DNA from: Galeruca laticollis | Taxonomy: Eukaryota; Arthropoda; Insecta; Coleoptera; Chrysomelidae | Length of the DNA stretch: 64,000 nucleotides | Assembly: GCA_963921935.1 (NCBI GenBank) | Contig: OY998179.1 | Location: 63,098,222-63,162,221 of the forward strand | Reading direction: 5' to 3' | Shown: positions 21,372-33,545 of the stretch, piece by piece | Position numbering within the stretch: position 1 is the first letter of the stretch | How the letters are laid out: every line of letters begins with the position of its first letter | Made by a program: the position numbers and the translations under genes | The notes under the pieces: generated by a model | The model's input: the letters and a program-made list of their open reading frames with translations, nothing else | Told to the model about the DNA's origin: nothing | Database searches by the model: none

Positions 21372-22495
21372 GTGTTTTTAAATGAAACTCAAGGTCTCTA
21401 GTTAATTCCACAATATAATACAAGTTATTGAAAATTCTAAAAAATTGACAATTGTTTCGATAAATCAATATCATCGTCAGAATGACAGAAGTTACATTTC
21501 ATTTTATGCCTACCTGATGTGTTTACTAGTTATATTTGGCTAGACCAAGAAGTAACCTAACTTGTGATTGGCTTAATATATGTTTATAGAAAAAAGAAGA
21601 AGATGTGATATCACAAATATTGAAGCTTAGATATTATTAGCCCTATGGTGATATCCTGGATATCATTTTTCCAATTAAGATCAGTATAACTGTGCAATGA
21701 TATAGAAAACCAGGAAAACTATATTTGCTGATCTTTACAATTATCACTTAAGAAGACAGTTTATTAGTGGAGAATTCCCTAGATTTAACTGTTCATTGAC
21801 AACTTCATATTGTGGGTTTCTTAAATGTCTTCTAATTTCCAGTTCTTCAAGGAAATCCAGTTCTTGTTTCTTTTCACAAATATGCAGTACTTCTAGTTTT
21901 GTATTAGGTGTCAATGAATGATTGGTGTCAAGTAGATGTTTTGCGTAGTGGGATTTATCTGGTTGTTTTAATCTGTATGCTCGTAAGTGCTCACTGTATC
22001 GTATTTCAAAATTCCTAAGGGTCTGACCCAAATAGACAGCATTACATTCTGGACATTTGAGTTTATATATACCTGACTTCTTTAATAGTGGTATTTTTGT
22101 TTTTACATTTAACAATTTTGTACTAACGTTACTTTCTGTTTTAAAAGAAATTGTTGAATTCGTTGCTAAAGATATTATCTTTGAAATATTATTAGAAATA
22201 TTTCCTGCATATGTGATGGTTTTATAAGCTTTAATTTCATCAGCTTGTTTAGGATATAATAGTTGTAATGTCACTTTTTCCTCTTTTTTACTAATTAGCT
22301 TATTTATCATATCTAATGGATAACCGTTAGATGTTGCTATTTGTCTAATTGTATTAATCTCTCTATCAAAATTACATTTGTTCATAGGAACTGAAGAAGC
22401 TCTATGTATCATTGAATTATATGCTGCTAGTCTGTGTGACACAGGGTGGTTAGAATTGAATGGAATTGTTACATTTTTCAACCACATCGTGCTTT
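21372..22495 (-). mobile_element. Penelope-like element, 5'-truncated copy 1
   Basis: Carries the endonuclease end of the Penelope ORF and the 3' untranslated tail. The tail (21372-21740) is shared with copies at 33760-34050 and 42600-42850, and ends with one arm of a terminal inverted repeat (…TTTCATTTAAAAACACT). The reverse transcriptase part is missing: homology to copy 2 stops near 22490. Confidence 0.8.
21744..22487 (-). CDS. Penelope GIY-YIG endonuclease domain (partial ORF)
   Basis: Intact 247-residue frame forming the C-terminal third of a Penelope polyprotein. Residues 1-30 match the post-RT linker (SNHPVSHRLAAYNSMIHRA). The GIY-YIG nuclease follows at about residues 140-215: GIYKLKCPECN contains the GIY element and the CxxC linker typical of Penelope, and AVYLGQT gives the YIG-equivalent (YLG). 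The downstream region has R and H residues (FEIRYSEHL). The nuclease cuts the target for primed reverse transcription. The start codon is internal to the original protein, so this frame is a truncation product, not a complete gene. Confidence 0.8.
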   Translation of the reverse strand: MWLKNVTIPFNSNHPVSHRLAAYNSMIHRASSVPMNKCNFDREINTIRQIATSNGYPLDMINKLISKKEEKVTLQLLYPKQADEIKAYKTITYAGNISNNISKIISLATNSTISFKTESNVSTKLLNVKTKIPLLKKSGIYKLKCPECNAVYLGQTLRNFEIRYSEHLRAYRLKQPDKSHYAKHLLDTNHSLTPNTKLEVLHICEKKQELDFLEELEIRRHLRNPQYEVVNEQLNLGNSPLINCLLK

Positions 22496-22693
22496 TACAT
22501 TATTTTTTTGGCCATGTAAATAAATTTATAATAAAAAAATTTTGCATGGCAATACAGTATATTGAGGCAATAAGAAGCAGGGAAGTAGCAATAGGTAGTA
22601 AACATGAACTTTAATTATACTAAAACATAACAAAAATAAAATTAACGTATATATTCATTTTATTTTCCAAAAATAAAAGTACTTTACCAAAAC

Positions 22694-24790
22694 TTAAAAC
22701 ATCAAGTTTCTTCTGTTATTATGATTCTTAGCAAAAGTATCAACTATATTCTCAAAATTAATATTTTTACTGCGATATTTTTCAATATTTGAAATAGATT
22801 CCGACGAAAGTCTTTCATTGATCATTGTAGTTCTTGTGCATGTTTCAAGTCTACTTAAACAAGATAATTCTGGAGAAGCAGTTGAAGCGGGTATCGTCAT
22901 GGTGATTTTTGTTAATACATAGATATTTTCAAAAACTATGATTTCAATAATTCTTTCATTGTTTTGATCTCTGTTTTTTTGAGAATCAATCTTTTCACAA
23001 GAATACATTCAGCTTCTAATGTTTCTGTGTCCCAATTTGTGCGAATATTATTATAGGAACTAGCAATACATAAAAGGTTGGATACATTTGAAAAGTTTTT
23101 GTGTCCTGGCTGCAGTGAACTTAATCCATTAAATAAATTCTTATAATTTGAGAAACGTGACTGGAGCTCAGTTATTATTTTCTCCAAAATTGAAAAAAAA
23201 ATGCCATTCACAGACCTTGCTTGGAAGTATCCATTTAATTTTCGACTGTAACCTCTGTAAAACATGCCAAAACGCCCGTTGCTTTTTACGCTTGGGAACT
23301 ACTTCTGAAGTGTCACCAGTTACTGTCCATAATTTGTCCACTCTATTCCAAATGGAATCACAATATATGTTTTCATCTTTCATTAACTGTAGTTGCCGAA
23401 GAAGCTCTTCTTCTAAAATATTTGCACGAGCATAGTCTTTTAATTGCAAATAGTCAGATGAAGAAGATATTATGCTATAAATATCTCTAAAACAAACTAT
23501 GTAAGTTATAAACGTTTTGGTTAGGGAATGTAGCAATACTTTGGCCTCCAGTCCTCTGTCATTATTGCGAAAAGAGAGTTGATATAAGGTAACATACAAG
23601 GATTCAAATGTATCTTCAAGGACTTTACAAATTTTGTATTGAATTGACTATCTTGTCTATTGAAGCCGTTCTAGTTCTTTTGTTGCTTACCAGGATACAT
23701 TTTTTTGCACCTTTATAAATTCCGTGTGTGTAGACGAATGACTCATAAAAACATACAACTGCTCCGCCATATTAAAAAATTGTGAGAACTCTGGAACTCC
23801 TTTACAGTAGTCTACGACAGCCAAGTTGAGGACATTATTGTAGCAGTGAACGTAAACTGCACTGGGTACTTCTTTTTTAAATAATGCTTTAACACTATTC
23901 AGATAACCACTCATTACACTTGCTCCATCATATGCTTGGCTTTCACAGTTTTCCATCAAAATACATTTTTTTGATAAGGTTTCTTTTATTCTGGTGAAAA
24001 GCGAGTGCGCATCTAACTTTTCACAGTTAATAAATCCTAAGAATATTTCTTTTATTTCTGACTTATAGATGTACCTGACAATTATTGACATTTGCTCTTT
24101 TTGTGATGAATCTTTAGTTTCGACTAAGACTGAATAAAATTTTGCTTCGGTAATTTACCTACAGAACTACATCTACTGAACTCGTTATATTTTACTTAAC
24201 ATTCTTCGTGAGCTAATGAATTGCTATGTGCAGAATTCCCAAATTAGATTCCATAGCTTTTCTCCACCTATTAGAACCAATGATAAATGACTTTACATCT
24301 GCTTTGCAAAAGTATCTGCAATAGAAACAATATGCTTTGTTTTCTATTACTGAATATTCCAGCCAAGGTAATATTTTGTAACAGTTTTTGTTCGATCATC
24401 TATTTTGGTAACTGGATATTCCCTTAAAATAGGTTGTGAGGACAGATCATAAGGGGTTTTTGATAAATCTAAGGGATAAGAAAACCGGCTCCAGTTATTT
24501 TGCACTTTTTCCATATTTCAACTTGACGTCGACGATTCATTAGCATCTTCACTTGTTTGAGTCGTAATTTCGGTGCCATTCCCATCCATTTCTTCTTTCT
24601 GCTCACTGCCTGTTTCAGTAAACTCAATCTCATTACATTCTATTTCTCTTTTCTTAATCTATCCGTTGTTGAAAAATAATCTTTCATTAAACTTTTACTA
24701 CTCATTAATGGTCTTTATTCTAGAAATAATACAGTTCAAAGAAATATCAAAATGACAGACAAAACAATTTGAGGAACTTGTTGAAGATTC
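22694..24790 (-). pseudogene. hAT-type transposase with TTF finger, degenerate
   Basis: Resembles ZMYM/52-kDa-repressor-like hAT transposases. The N-terminal acidic leader lies near 24540-24780. The TTF-type zinc finger region at about 24200-24480 is spread over frames. The core holds IYKSEIKEIFLGF, SQAYDGASVMSG and VHCYNNVLNLAVVD at 23687-24091 (the second block carries the Asp expected in the hAT core). The insertion helical region is at 22936-23599. The C-terminal dimerisation motif appears as STASPELSCLSRLETCTRT and NFENIVDTFAKNHNNRR at 22694-23008. At least five frameshifts or stops. Terminal inverted repeats could not be fixed. Confidence 0.8.
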
Positions 24791-25835
24791 TTTTGACATT
24801 TTTTGAATTACCCACAAGCCTTATTTGCATGACCTCTTTATTAGTTTTATATTTATTTATAAAATTTACAGTACTAAAAAAATCGGTACACTAAGAAATC
24901 CATTTAGAGTAGTGCTAAAACAAGACGAGATGAGAAGACCGAAAGCAGCCTCTTATTTTCTTGCAGCCAGAGGAATAAATTCTCTTGTTTATAGTATATC
25001 TAGTAAGCAAGTATAATCTCACTCTTTAAAAATGCCTATTAAAACGGTTATAGAACAAGACCACTTAAATGAGCAACAGTTTCAATATTAGCAGACATGT
25101 AAATAGTAAGTAATTTTCAATCAAGCCGCTTTTATTATATAAAAAAGAACAAATGAGAAACATTTTAAATTTTGTCATTTTTATTAATATCGATCCCGCT
25201 TGGGAAGCCACCACACTATATTTCCCGTAAAAAAAAGTAATAAAATGATCAATTTAATATACAGCATGACTGTGCTACAGGAAAAAGTTAATATTACATA
25301 AATAAAAGCATTGATAATAACCTTGTCCAACTGTCACACAAAATCTGAAAATAATGAATAATATTCTTAGTTCACTGGTTTTTATTCTGCGATTCAACAG
25401 TAAATAATAAAAAGCTAGGAAAGAAGAGGTTTGTTAATGAAAAACTAGTAAAACTTATGAAAAACGTAGATCCGTTTTCCCTTTTTTACGAAGGTAAACT
25501 TTAATTTCTAAATCCCCTACCCATATTTACCCATATTTATATGAATACCTAGTTCACATCACAAATCACAATTGATACCTAGATAATAATTTCAAACACA
25601 AACTTCCCTGTACTTTATTAAATCCTGATAACGGTTAAAAATAGAACTAAGGTTTCTCTTGGTTATTTGTCCGAATCAGTCCGGGGTGGGTCTTCTAGTG
25701 CAAGTTTTCCTAGAAGAAGTGTTTGCATCCACGGCCACTTCATTATACAAACCTAAAGAAAAGTACAAGAAAATTCTGATAGTCACAACGAAAAGAGAAG
25801 TCGTACACAGTAGTCAGGGATTGCTTCTGGATTAC
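24791..25835. other. Unassigned intergenic sequence
   Basis: No gene, repeat or RNA recognised. A 63-codon frame at 24825-25016 is not supported. Confidence 0.4.
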
Positions 25836-26420
25836 CTACGTAGGATTTCTTCCTTTTTTCTTCTGGTACCAGGAACACCCGCTCAACGGCCTTACGGCTG
25901 CTATTTCGTCGATACTTTCCTTGATATCGTCTCGAAGCTGGCATACGAGAGCAGTCACGCTTGCTTTATCGGGACAGGTAATGGACCGGAAAGAAGAAGT
26001 CTCGGAAAGCGGCGCAGCAAGCTTGCCAGCTGGACCAGTATTTTCAGTTGTTCCGGAACCAAAGTGCGGGCATTCCATATGAGAGCTCGAGTGTAGCTTG
26101 CAAGAGTCGTCCGGGAGAGTTGGGGTGAGACTCACGGATCTCCTCAAGTCTCTCCAGGAAAGCAGCGGGGTTCTTTTGAAGCTTATTCGCCAGTCCTTGG
26201 TTCTTCATGGCGGCATCATTGGTTGTTGTGGTCTGTTCTCCTGCACTGGTCACAGTGATGGTAGGTAGTGTGGCGGAATATTGGGCTCCTTCGGACGTTG
26301 AAGGAAATACAAACGGCATCGTGGCCATCGGTACGGGTGTGGAACGATCCTCCCGGATAAACTTGGCGAGGCAACCTCCCTCCTTATCTATGATTCCGGT
26401 GATCTCTAGCCTAGTTCCAC
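25836..26420 (-). pseudogene. Ty3/gypsy gag-like fragment
   Basis: The frame at 26044-26328 begins MATMPFVFPSTSEG and contains NPAAFLERLEEIRESH and LSYGMPALWFRNN. The sequence continues in another frame with a WSSWQA...FRDFFF-like segment. ALWFRNN followed by a W-rich FRDFF block is the wording of gypsy-type capsid. The downstream frame (25836-26147) holds VTALVCQLRDDIKESI. No pol is nearby. Upstream (26330-26540) looks like untranslated leader. Assignment is by resemblance to the capsid block only. Confidence 0.45.
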
Positions 26421-28479
26421 CTCAAGTCCCTCCTTCCTTAGGAGGTATACTAATCCTTACTGGGTTCGAAGCCCGAATATTTGCTGCTCCAATTGCTTAC
26501 CTTATACGGAGCTGTCAACATATGGAGTTGAGTGAAAGTGATCAAAAGCAAACACCGGCTAAAAGAAAACAATCAGCTTTACTCGGTATACAACGGAAAA
26601 TAAAGTAATCAATAAGGTTATTAATTCTATATTGTCCGGTGAAGCAGCAAGCGGTGTATATCGGAAGCGATGTGCAAACGGCAATAAGCGTGTAAAGAGC
26701 GGAACTAGCGAGGCTTCTGTCGGTCAAAGCTCTACTTTAGTGGAGACGATTCTCCGGTGTTACGGATTATCCAATCCTGAACCCGAAATAAGGTACAAAT
26801 GCGGCTACCACTAAAACGTGCAGAAGCAGCAGTCCCAGTTCTCCTTCCCTCTTGAACGGCAATTACATTAGTATCCTTAAGGATGTGGCAAAGGAATCTC
26901 AAAATATGAAAAGACTTTATTGGTAACTGCATCCAGAAGTCAATGAAAATATTATTTCAAGAATGATTGGGTCAGTTGTTTGTCTATGAGGCCAGATAAA
27001 TCTGATTTGGTGGTACTTGAACCAGCAAATCACCTTCATATTAGGCAAAACCATGTCACCTGCAAAAAATTTCCAGAAATCATCTTCATAGTGTTCAGAC
27101 ATAATTTTCAAAATTAAGTTTAGTTTGATTACAAAGGGATGAAGTGACGTAGATTGTTTCTACCAGTACTAGTCATTAGGTGAAAATCTTCTAACAAATG
27201 TGCCGCAATTTTGATCACCTGGATTTCAATTTTCTCGAGTATGGATATATAGATGCAGCAAATACTATTTCATTGGGCAGCTGATATTTCTATATCTGGC
27301 GAATTAATTCCAAGCAACCTCAATAAATACTAGAGCTATGCCGACAGTTTTCTAACATGCATGATTATGTTATGCACCAGGAATTTTTAATGAAGGGTTA
27401 AAAAGTGTACATACTTAAAGGATATACTCGTATATTGGCGAATTTAAAGGCCTCGAATAGAGCATTGCTATAAAATATCATAAAACCAAAATATTACTAT
27501 TACCTTATATCAGTAAATTACTTCCCACAGCACTCCCATCGAATGAATCAATAAATGTAGAAGTCATTCCACATACACATTCTTTGGGAAATAATGCAGT
27601 TTAACTATAAACTTTGATCACAGTAGCAATATAAGTGGATTTGAGAAAATTTTCAATTATCCATTAAGGCATTTTAATACACCATAACCTATAATATCTC
27701 GCAATGTACTAGCTGTTAATTGGAAATATTTGAACCGAGATTCCCAAGGAGATATACCCAATATGGGAACACTTCAGGATTCTTTAACATAAGTATATAG
27801 GAATCATGGTAGTTAAAATTTTATGAGGATATAAGGATCATTTTTAATCGCTAATTATCATAAGCTTAAAATAGTATTTCATTTTTGTATGGTCTCAAAG
27901 GGAGCAGCGAACCAAGCAATGAGTATAAATTAAAATAGACGTCGCTAAAGGTAAAACTGAATTTTTGAAGCATTTTAAAAACTTGGCCTCGAAAGTATAT
28001 AGGAAAGATAAATCGTAATGTATAACTAAGGTATTAGTGATACGTTTATGATCAATTGAAAATTTTATTTATAGTATTTCATTATTCTGGAAGTACTTCT
28101 ACAGAAAGCTCACCGTTACATATGCTAATAAATATTACAAAAAAGTGAAGCAGTAACGGCGAAATATTTTTTCTGCCAATCAAGAATTCGATAATGATTT
28201 TTTTAACTAAACTAAGATGAAGACAATGGCGTAGAAGGAAAAAATATTTGTAACTAATGCAAAATAAATTAATTTAAATTTAATTTCTAATAGACAAATA
28301 AAAGCTTCATGTCTCTAGGAATAGCACGTTAAAGGAAAGTTTCATAGCAGGAGAAAAAGAGGTAAATATAAATCAAAAATTGAGTGACATTTAAGTTGTG
28401 TGTTTCCAAATTTTCCAGGCTCGGCACATTTCATTTTCGAACTTTTACTTCTACGCAACCCTATAGTTAAAGGCATGAC
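26421..28479. other. Unassigned AT-rich sequence
   Basis: No gene recognised. Frames at 26542-27111 overlap on both strands and carry no motif. Confidence 0.4.
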
Positions 28480-28732
28480 ACAAATGAACGGAATTGATTG
28501 TGAGCACACCAGAGCCAGTTCAAGGGGTCCTATAAATCCAGATATACTACAATTTTGGTCATTTTTTGGGACATTTCGGTTTATTAGCGCGATACAACCT
28601 CCAGAGTGACCAATTTTTTATATTGAATATTGTTCAGGGCGTCTTACAAATAAACACTATTGATTTTCAACTCACTAGAGGTCACTGTAGATAAATGTCC
28701 TTATGTTAGCACAATACAGCCTAGGGAGTGCG
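28480..28732 (-). repeat. Dispersed satellite-like repeat, copy 2
   Basis: Two tandem, diverged monomers on the minus strand. Each starts with a CACTCY(N)GAGGYTGTAT-like signature (starts near 28732 and 28606). Monomers share ACCGAAATGTCC, GACCAAAAT and CTCTGGTGTGCT blocks with copy 3 at 55260. Monomer length is about 130-160 bp. Confidence 0.75.
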
Positions 28733-29762
28733 GAAAAATTAGTTTCCCTCATTAAAACCATATGACATGATCAACCATTTTACTTGCTTGGTTTGCATAT
28801 GTAGAGGCTGAAAGAGTTTTTGATGCGTGATTTTGGAATTTCAAATGTTTTTGTGCAAAATAAAATTAAGTACCTTGATGCACTCGAAGTGTTCGGCACA
28901 AAAAGTTCAAATGTACTACATTTTCTCCATGTAAGATGATAATAACAATAAATGTCGGCCCTGAATACCCAATACCTCAACAATCAAGTGCATAACTGGG
29001 AGTAATGGATAGAAGTGGACACTGAAAAATGCAAGCTGAATTTGGTTAATCATGAAAATTTGTCTCACTTTTTTTTCCCTAAGAATGGAACGGTGTATCT
29101 TGGCTGGAGGTCATATCGTTAATAAATAAGATTATATGCTGTTTGAGTCAATCCAAATGAAAAATAATCAAATACAAGTATTGTGCCTGATCAAACGTAC
29201 ACGCATCTTCCTTTTTTCGTATTTTCTGCACAAAAACACATTGTATGCCCCAGTCACTGTATTGCCAAGGTTCAGCCTGGCGAAATATTTTTCTCTATAA
29301 AAAACTAAGAAAACTCTCCAAGGAAATCTGGAAGAACTGAAGGCTCTACCAAAAAGAAAATATTTGAAGTGAATATCAATTTGTAAGAGGCAGCTCAAAT
29401 AGATACTGCAAAATGAATGAATATTCAAAAAATAGTATATTATATTATAAGGATTAAAAGTGCATATTTTTTTACGAGCCGCAGCCGAGCGAATGCAAAT
29501 ATTGCGAATAAAAATAGGCACTTTCAGTCCGTATGATATATACTATTTTTTCTCCAACCAAGTCAAAATTAAAATAAATTTAGTTTTATTCAAAAATCGT
29601 TAATAATTTTGTAATAAATTTGAACACCTATTAATTATAACAGCGATAGCAAGTCGGTAGTCATAGATATCTGGTATTGTTGGTAAATATTGATTGTCAA
29701 GTAGACGTCAGTAGACGTACTAATCATATAATTTTTGTAGTAGTTTTTAAGCTGCTTTCAAA
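28733..29762. other. Unassigned sequence upstream of the recombinase gene
   Basis: No gene recognised; minus-strand frames at 28780-28983 and 29168-29521 carry no motif. A GGATTAAAAGTGC stretch near 29451 resembles the repeat found downstream of the recombinase at 30594-30636, so these could be ends of one element. Confidence 0.4.
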
Positions 29763-30502
29763 ATGAATCCCGAACACGATGAAAATATACCTGCGGATAT
29801 ATTGGAAAGTGCCGAAGCAGTATATCTAAATCTTTTGCCACCAAAACTCGCCAAGTTTATGAACTTGCATATCAGCGATTCATGGATTTGTGTGCAGAAA
29901 AAAATGTGCAAAACTATGCGGAAAATGTTCTTATGGTGTATTTCTCAAATTTAACGAAGACGTTCAAGTCATCCACTCTTTGGTCACAGTATTCAATGTT
30001 CCGATCCACACTGGATATCAAAAATGGTGTGGATATTAGTGAATATTCAAAATTACGAGTATTGTTAAAGAGGCAACGTGATGGATATATACCTAAAAAG
30101 TCTAGGATTTTTACAAAGGAGGAAGTGGATCGGTTCCTGGATATGGCACCTGATAATGTATATTTGATGATAAAGGTTGTTCTAGTATTAGAAATTGGAG
30201 GTGCTATGCGTTGTGACGAACTAGTTCATTTGAAAATGGATGACATTGAAGATATGGACTCGGTCCTGGTCGTAAAAATTTTGCGGACAAAAAACCAGAA
30301 ACCTCGTTTGTTTACCATTATAGGCGATAATTATTTGCGTTTATTTCGAAAATATGTTGCACTACGGCCATCAAATATACAGGAACGTCGTTTATTTTTG
30401 AAGTATGTTAATGGGAAGTGTCAGAGAATGGTTGTTGGTATTCACAAAATTAGTGCCGTGCCGCAAGAAATTGCAAAATTTTTGAAGTTGGAAAATATAT
30501 AG
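29763..30502 (+). pseudogene. Crypton-like tyrosine recombinase, C-terminally truncated
   Basis: Cryptons are eukaryotic DNA transposons that use a tyrosine recombinase. The frame opens at 29763 (MNPEHDENIP) and shifts by one base near 29845, so the SAM-like core-binding part continues in the frame 29882-30502 (YAENVLMVYFSNL, FKSSTLWSQYSMF). The catalytic domain follows (IFTKEEVDRFL, then GAMRCDELVHL with the first catalytic Arg at residue 110 and Glu at 113, and a beta-hairpin Lys near residue 136-140). The frame stops at KFLKLENI. The segment that would carry H-x-x-R, the second His and the nucleophilic Tyr is absent, and none appears downstream in any frame I read. With the frameshift and the missing active site this copy cannot recombine, unless the remaining DNA-binding part has been co-opted. 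Confidence 0.7.
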
Positions 30503-30593
30503 TTGCCCAATTAGTTTGTTTCACTAAGTATGTAAGAGACGATGTTTTTTTCTTCAAATTTCAATTAGAGAGCTCAAATGCAATTATTTTTAG

Positions 30594-30636
30594 TCCTAGG
30601 ATTAAAAGTAGCGTTTTTAATCCTAGGATTAAAAGT
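30594..30636. repeat. 16-bp direct repeat with palindromic core
   Basis: TCCTAGGATTAAAAGT occurs at 30594-30609 and 30621-30636. Each has a self-complementary TCCTAGGA core. A GTTGC-TAA-GCAAC hairpin follows directly at 30637-30649. Confidence 0.8.
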
Positions 30637-30649
30637 GTTGCTAAGCAAC

Positions 30650-32060
30650 GAGCCAATTTTTGTACGGTAAGGGAATTGCACCTGAAAATAGTACGAAAAT
30701 ATCAACATTTTTTGATGGTTGGAGAAAAAATAATTCACATGTTTCGTTTGAATCTTGAGGGGCAATAATCCAAGAATTATTATTGGTTTTTCACAATTGA
30801 GTATTGCAGTACAAGTAATAAATTTAGCGACCAGCATATGAAATCAAACAACAAAATAACTCTTTATGAACGTATTCTTCACTCAATAAAACCAAACCTG
30901 AGGTCACCCACTTTATCAATTGAAGTGTCGGTCAGGTAAATCAATGTTATGAATTTTGTGTATCACTTTGTGTTACTGTAGAAGGTTATAAGCAATATTC
31001 CATTGTATAACTGCTAAAATTCATGGAATATACAACATATCAATAGGTTCTTGATCTTTGTTTTTTCATATCAAAATTAATTGCTCCGGAGTAATCAGCA
31101 TAACTCACTGGATACCACTTTTAAAATCCATACAGAGCGACTGTGAAATATACAGCCGTCTTGAATGAATATCATATTATAATCTGTTCACTCGATGTAG
31201 TATTTTTCTCTTTTATCATAAACTGCATTCTCCAGTTCTTGTATCATATATTAGAGTAAGTTACGATGGGATTCATAAAACATGTGAAGGTAATTTTTTT
31301 TTCGAGAATGAAATTGCAACAATCATATTCCAATTAATATACTATAAATATGATATTGATAGCATTGAATATCAAATGTATGATTCAAATGGAATATTAT
31401 TCGTGAAAAATATCTATATCAACTTTTCAACACCATGAATTGATAGTATTCCATATATGAGTGATGGGTGGATACTGTCTCATTAGATTTTCTGTCCAGT
31501 TGGGAGACAATATTGAAATCTCCAAAGAGCAACAATAATCTATTAATTGTAGTAATATCACACTACTCTAAAACATACTCTATCAAAACTCTAAAATAAT
31601 CTCTTCCGTTTTGAAACTTTACAACCCCTATGATTTTACGTACTATGAATTTATTTCAATATCCAAAAACACATTCGTTGAAAAAGTAGTAAAACAAAAT
31701 TCAGCCCCCTAATCTCGAAGATTCATTTTACCCTTTCAATTATTTAATCAATTCATTTGGGTCGGTTATTCCTCTTTCTTTGGTTATTTCCACAGCTTAT
31801 GTGTCTTGGGTTCAAATACTATTTCTCTCCACTCTGTTCTACCTGAACTTTGTCTTTTTCAATTCGTGATTACTATCCTCTTTAACCTTCTTTTATCTCA
31901 ACTTGCCGTATTCTCCTCGATCTTCTCTTTCTCCTTTGCTAAATCGAATCCATTGTATAATTGCTCGTATCAATAACGTAGAAAAGATTGACCTAGTATA
32001 GCATTAATAATATCGTGATTGGTATGAATCCTTTATTTCATTCTCCAGCAATTTGCTAAA
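30650..32060. other. Unassigned sequence with a pyrimidine-rich stretch
   Basis: No gene recognised. 31640-31980 is pyrimidine-rich on the plus strand. Its minus strand reads as broken charged peptide, perhaps the 3' end of a LINE, but this is too weak to call. Confidence 0.35.
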
Positions 32061-32067
32061 AAAGACC

Positions 32068-32970
32068 GATAGACCTACTTACCGACCTACCGACAGACCG
32101 ACAGACCGACAGACCAAAAGTCCGACAGACCGACAGATCGACAGACCGACAGACCGACAGACCGACAGACCGACAGACCGACAGACCGACAGACCGACAG
32201 ACCGGCAGACCGACAGACCGACAGACCGGCAGACCGACAGACCGACAGACCGACAGACCAACGGACCGACAGACCGACAGACCGGCAGACCGACAGACCG
32301 ACAGACAGGCAGACCGACAGACCGACAGACCGGCATACCGTCATACCGACAGACCGACAGACCGGCAGACCGACAGACCGACAAACCGACATACCAACAT
32401 ACCGACAGACCGACATACCGACAGACCGACAGACCGACAGACCGACAGACCGACAGACCGACAGACCGACAGACCGACAGACCGACAGACCGACAGACCG
32501 ACAGACCGACAGACCGACAGACCGACAGACCGACAGACCGACAGACCGACAGACCGACAGACCGACAGACCGACAGACCGACAGACCGTCAGAACGACAG
32601 ACCGACAGACCGACAGACCGACCGGCCGACAGACCGACAGACCGACAGACCGACAGACCTAAAGACCGACAGACCGGCAGACCGACAGATCGACAGAACG
32701 ACAGACCGACAGACCGACAGACCGACAGACCGACAGACCGACAGACCGACAGACCGACAGACCGACAGACGGACAGACGGACAGACGGACAGACCGACAG
32801 ACCGGCAGGCCGACAAACCGACAAACCGACAGACCGACAAACCGACAGACCGGCAGACCGGCAGACCGACAGACCGACAGACCGACAGACCGACAGACCG
32901 ACAGACCGAAAGACCGACAGACCGACAGACCGACAGACCGACAGACCGACAGACCGACAGACCGACAACA
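32068..32970. repeat. 8-bp minisatellite, about 900 bp
   Basis: About 110 head-to-tail copies of ACCGACAG with scattered variants (CCGGCAG, ACGGACAG, ACCGACAA, ACCTAAAG). The array is GC-rich against an AT-rich background. Because the unit contains no stop in any phase, long frames open on both strands (325 codons plus, 311 codons minus) that repeat an 8-residue peptide. These are by-products of the array. Confidence 0.95.
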
Positions 32971-33099
32971 CCGACAGAAGCTGTATTTCGTCATCAAGTA
33001 GAATTCCACGGCGATCTTCCATATTTGTAGATAATGCTTTTGTTCTTGAGCAATCAAGAATAGCGGTCTCGAATCCAAAAACCGACGCAGTTATCTTTT

Positions 33100-33545
33100 G
33101 AATATATTTTTTGAGTGTATCTGGGCGAGAAAGAGGTAGAATATTTCGCTCACGAATAAAATTGTAGACATTATTGCTTTTTAATCTACTGTCTAACCAA
33201 CTTCAGCGTTAAAATCGCCAAGGAGAAGAACCCCTGACGGCTTGATGGAGACGCAAGTGTAGATTCTATATAGGTGTAAAATTATTCCACGGTTTCGTCA
33301 TGTGAGTTACTAGTAAGTGCATATTCCTGGACAATATTCATCGGTGCAGAAGTCGCATTGTTGCGTAACGGGATTATCATCTTGCTGACACACTTTTAAC
33401 CGAGAATAGTCCCAACATGAGCTCCCGCCACCCAAAAGCCAACGCCATTGGTGCTTCCATTAGAATTTCCCGAGAATCAAATGAAATTATCATTAGGAAT
33501 TCTAAGAAATTTGACAATTGCTTCGATGAAATCAACCGTCTCGAC
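33100..33545 (-). pseudogene. LINE endonuclease (APE-type) fragment
   Basis: On the minus strand, VSKMIIPLRNNATSA, then VQEYALTS, FYTYIESTL and GVLLLGDFNAEVG are read across two frames. The QxYAPTS and GDFNA motifs with the catalytic Asp and Asn mark an apurinic-endonuclease domain of an RTE/CR1-type LINE. About 80 residues remain. The 8-bp minisatellite begins 130 bp further on. Confidence 0.6.

Noticed and set aside
22694..24790. hAT/ZMYM-like protein as a functional host gene
   Set aside because: At least five frameshifts or stops and no intron signals that would join the pieces.
25836..26147. 103-codon frame as a separate protein
   Set aside because: Better explained as a frameshifted continuation of the gypsy gag-like fragment upstream.
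32068..32970. Possible CRISPR array
   Set aside because: Units are 8 bp and directly joined with no spacers, and the context is eukaryotic.
32053..33078. Long frames (325, 311, 139 codons and others) encoding an 8-residue repeat
   Set aside because: They come from an 8-bp tandem array that has no stop in any phase; they are open on both strands and in several frames, so no protein gene is implied.
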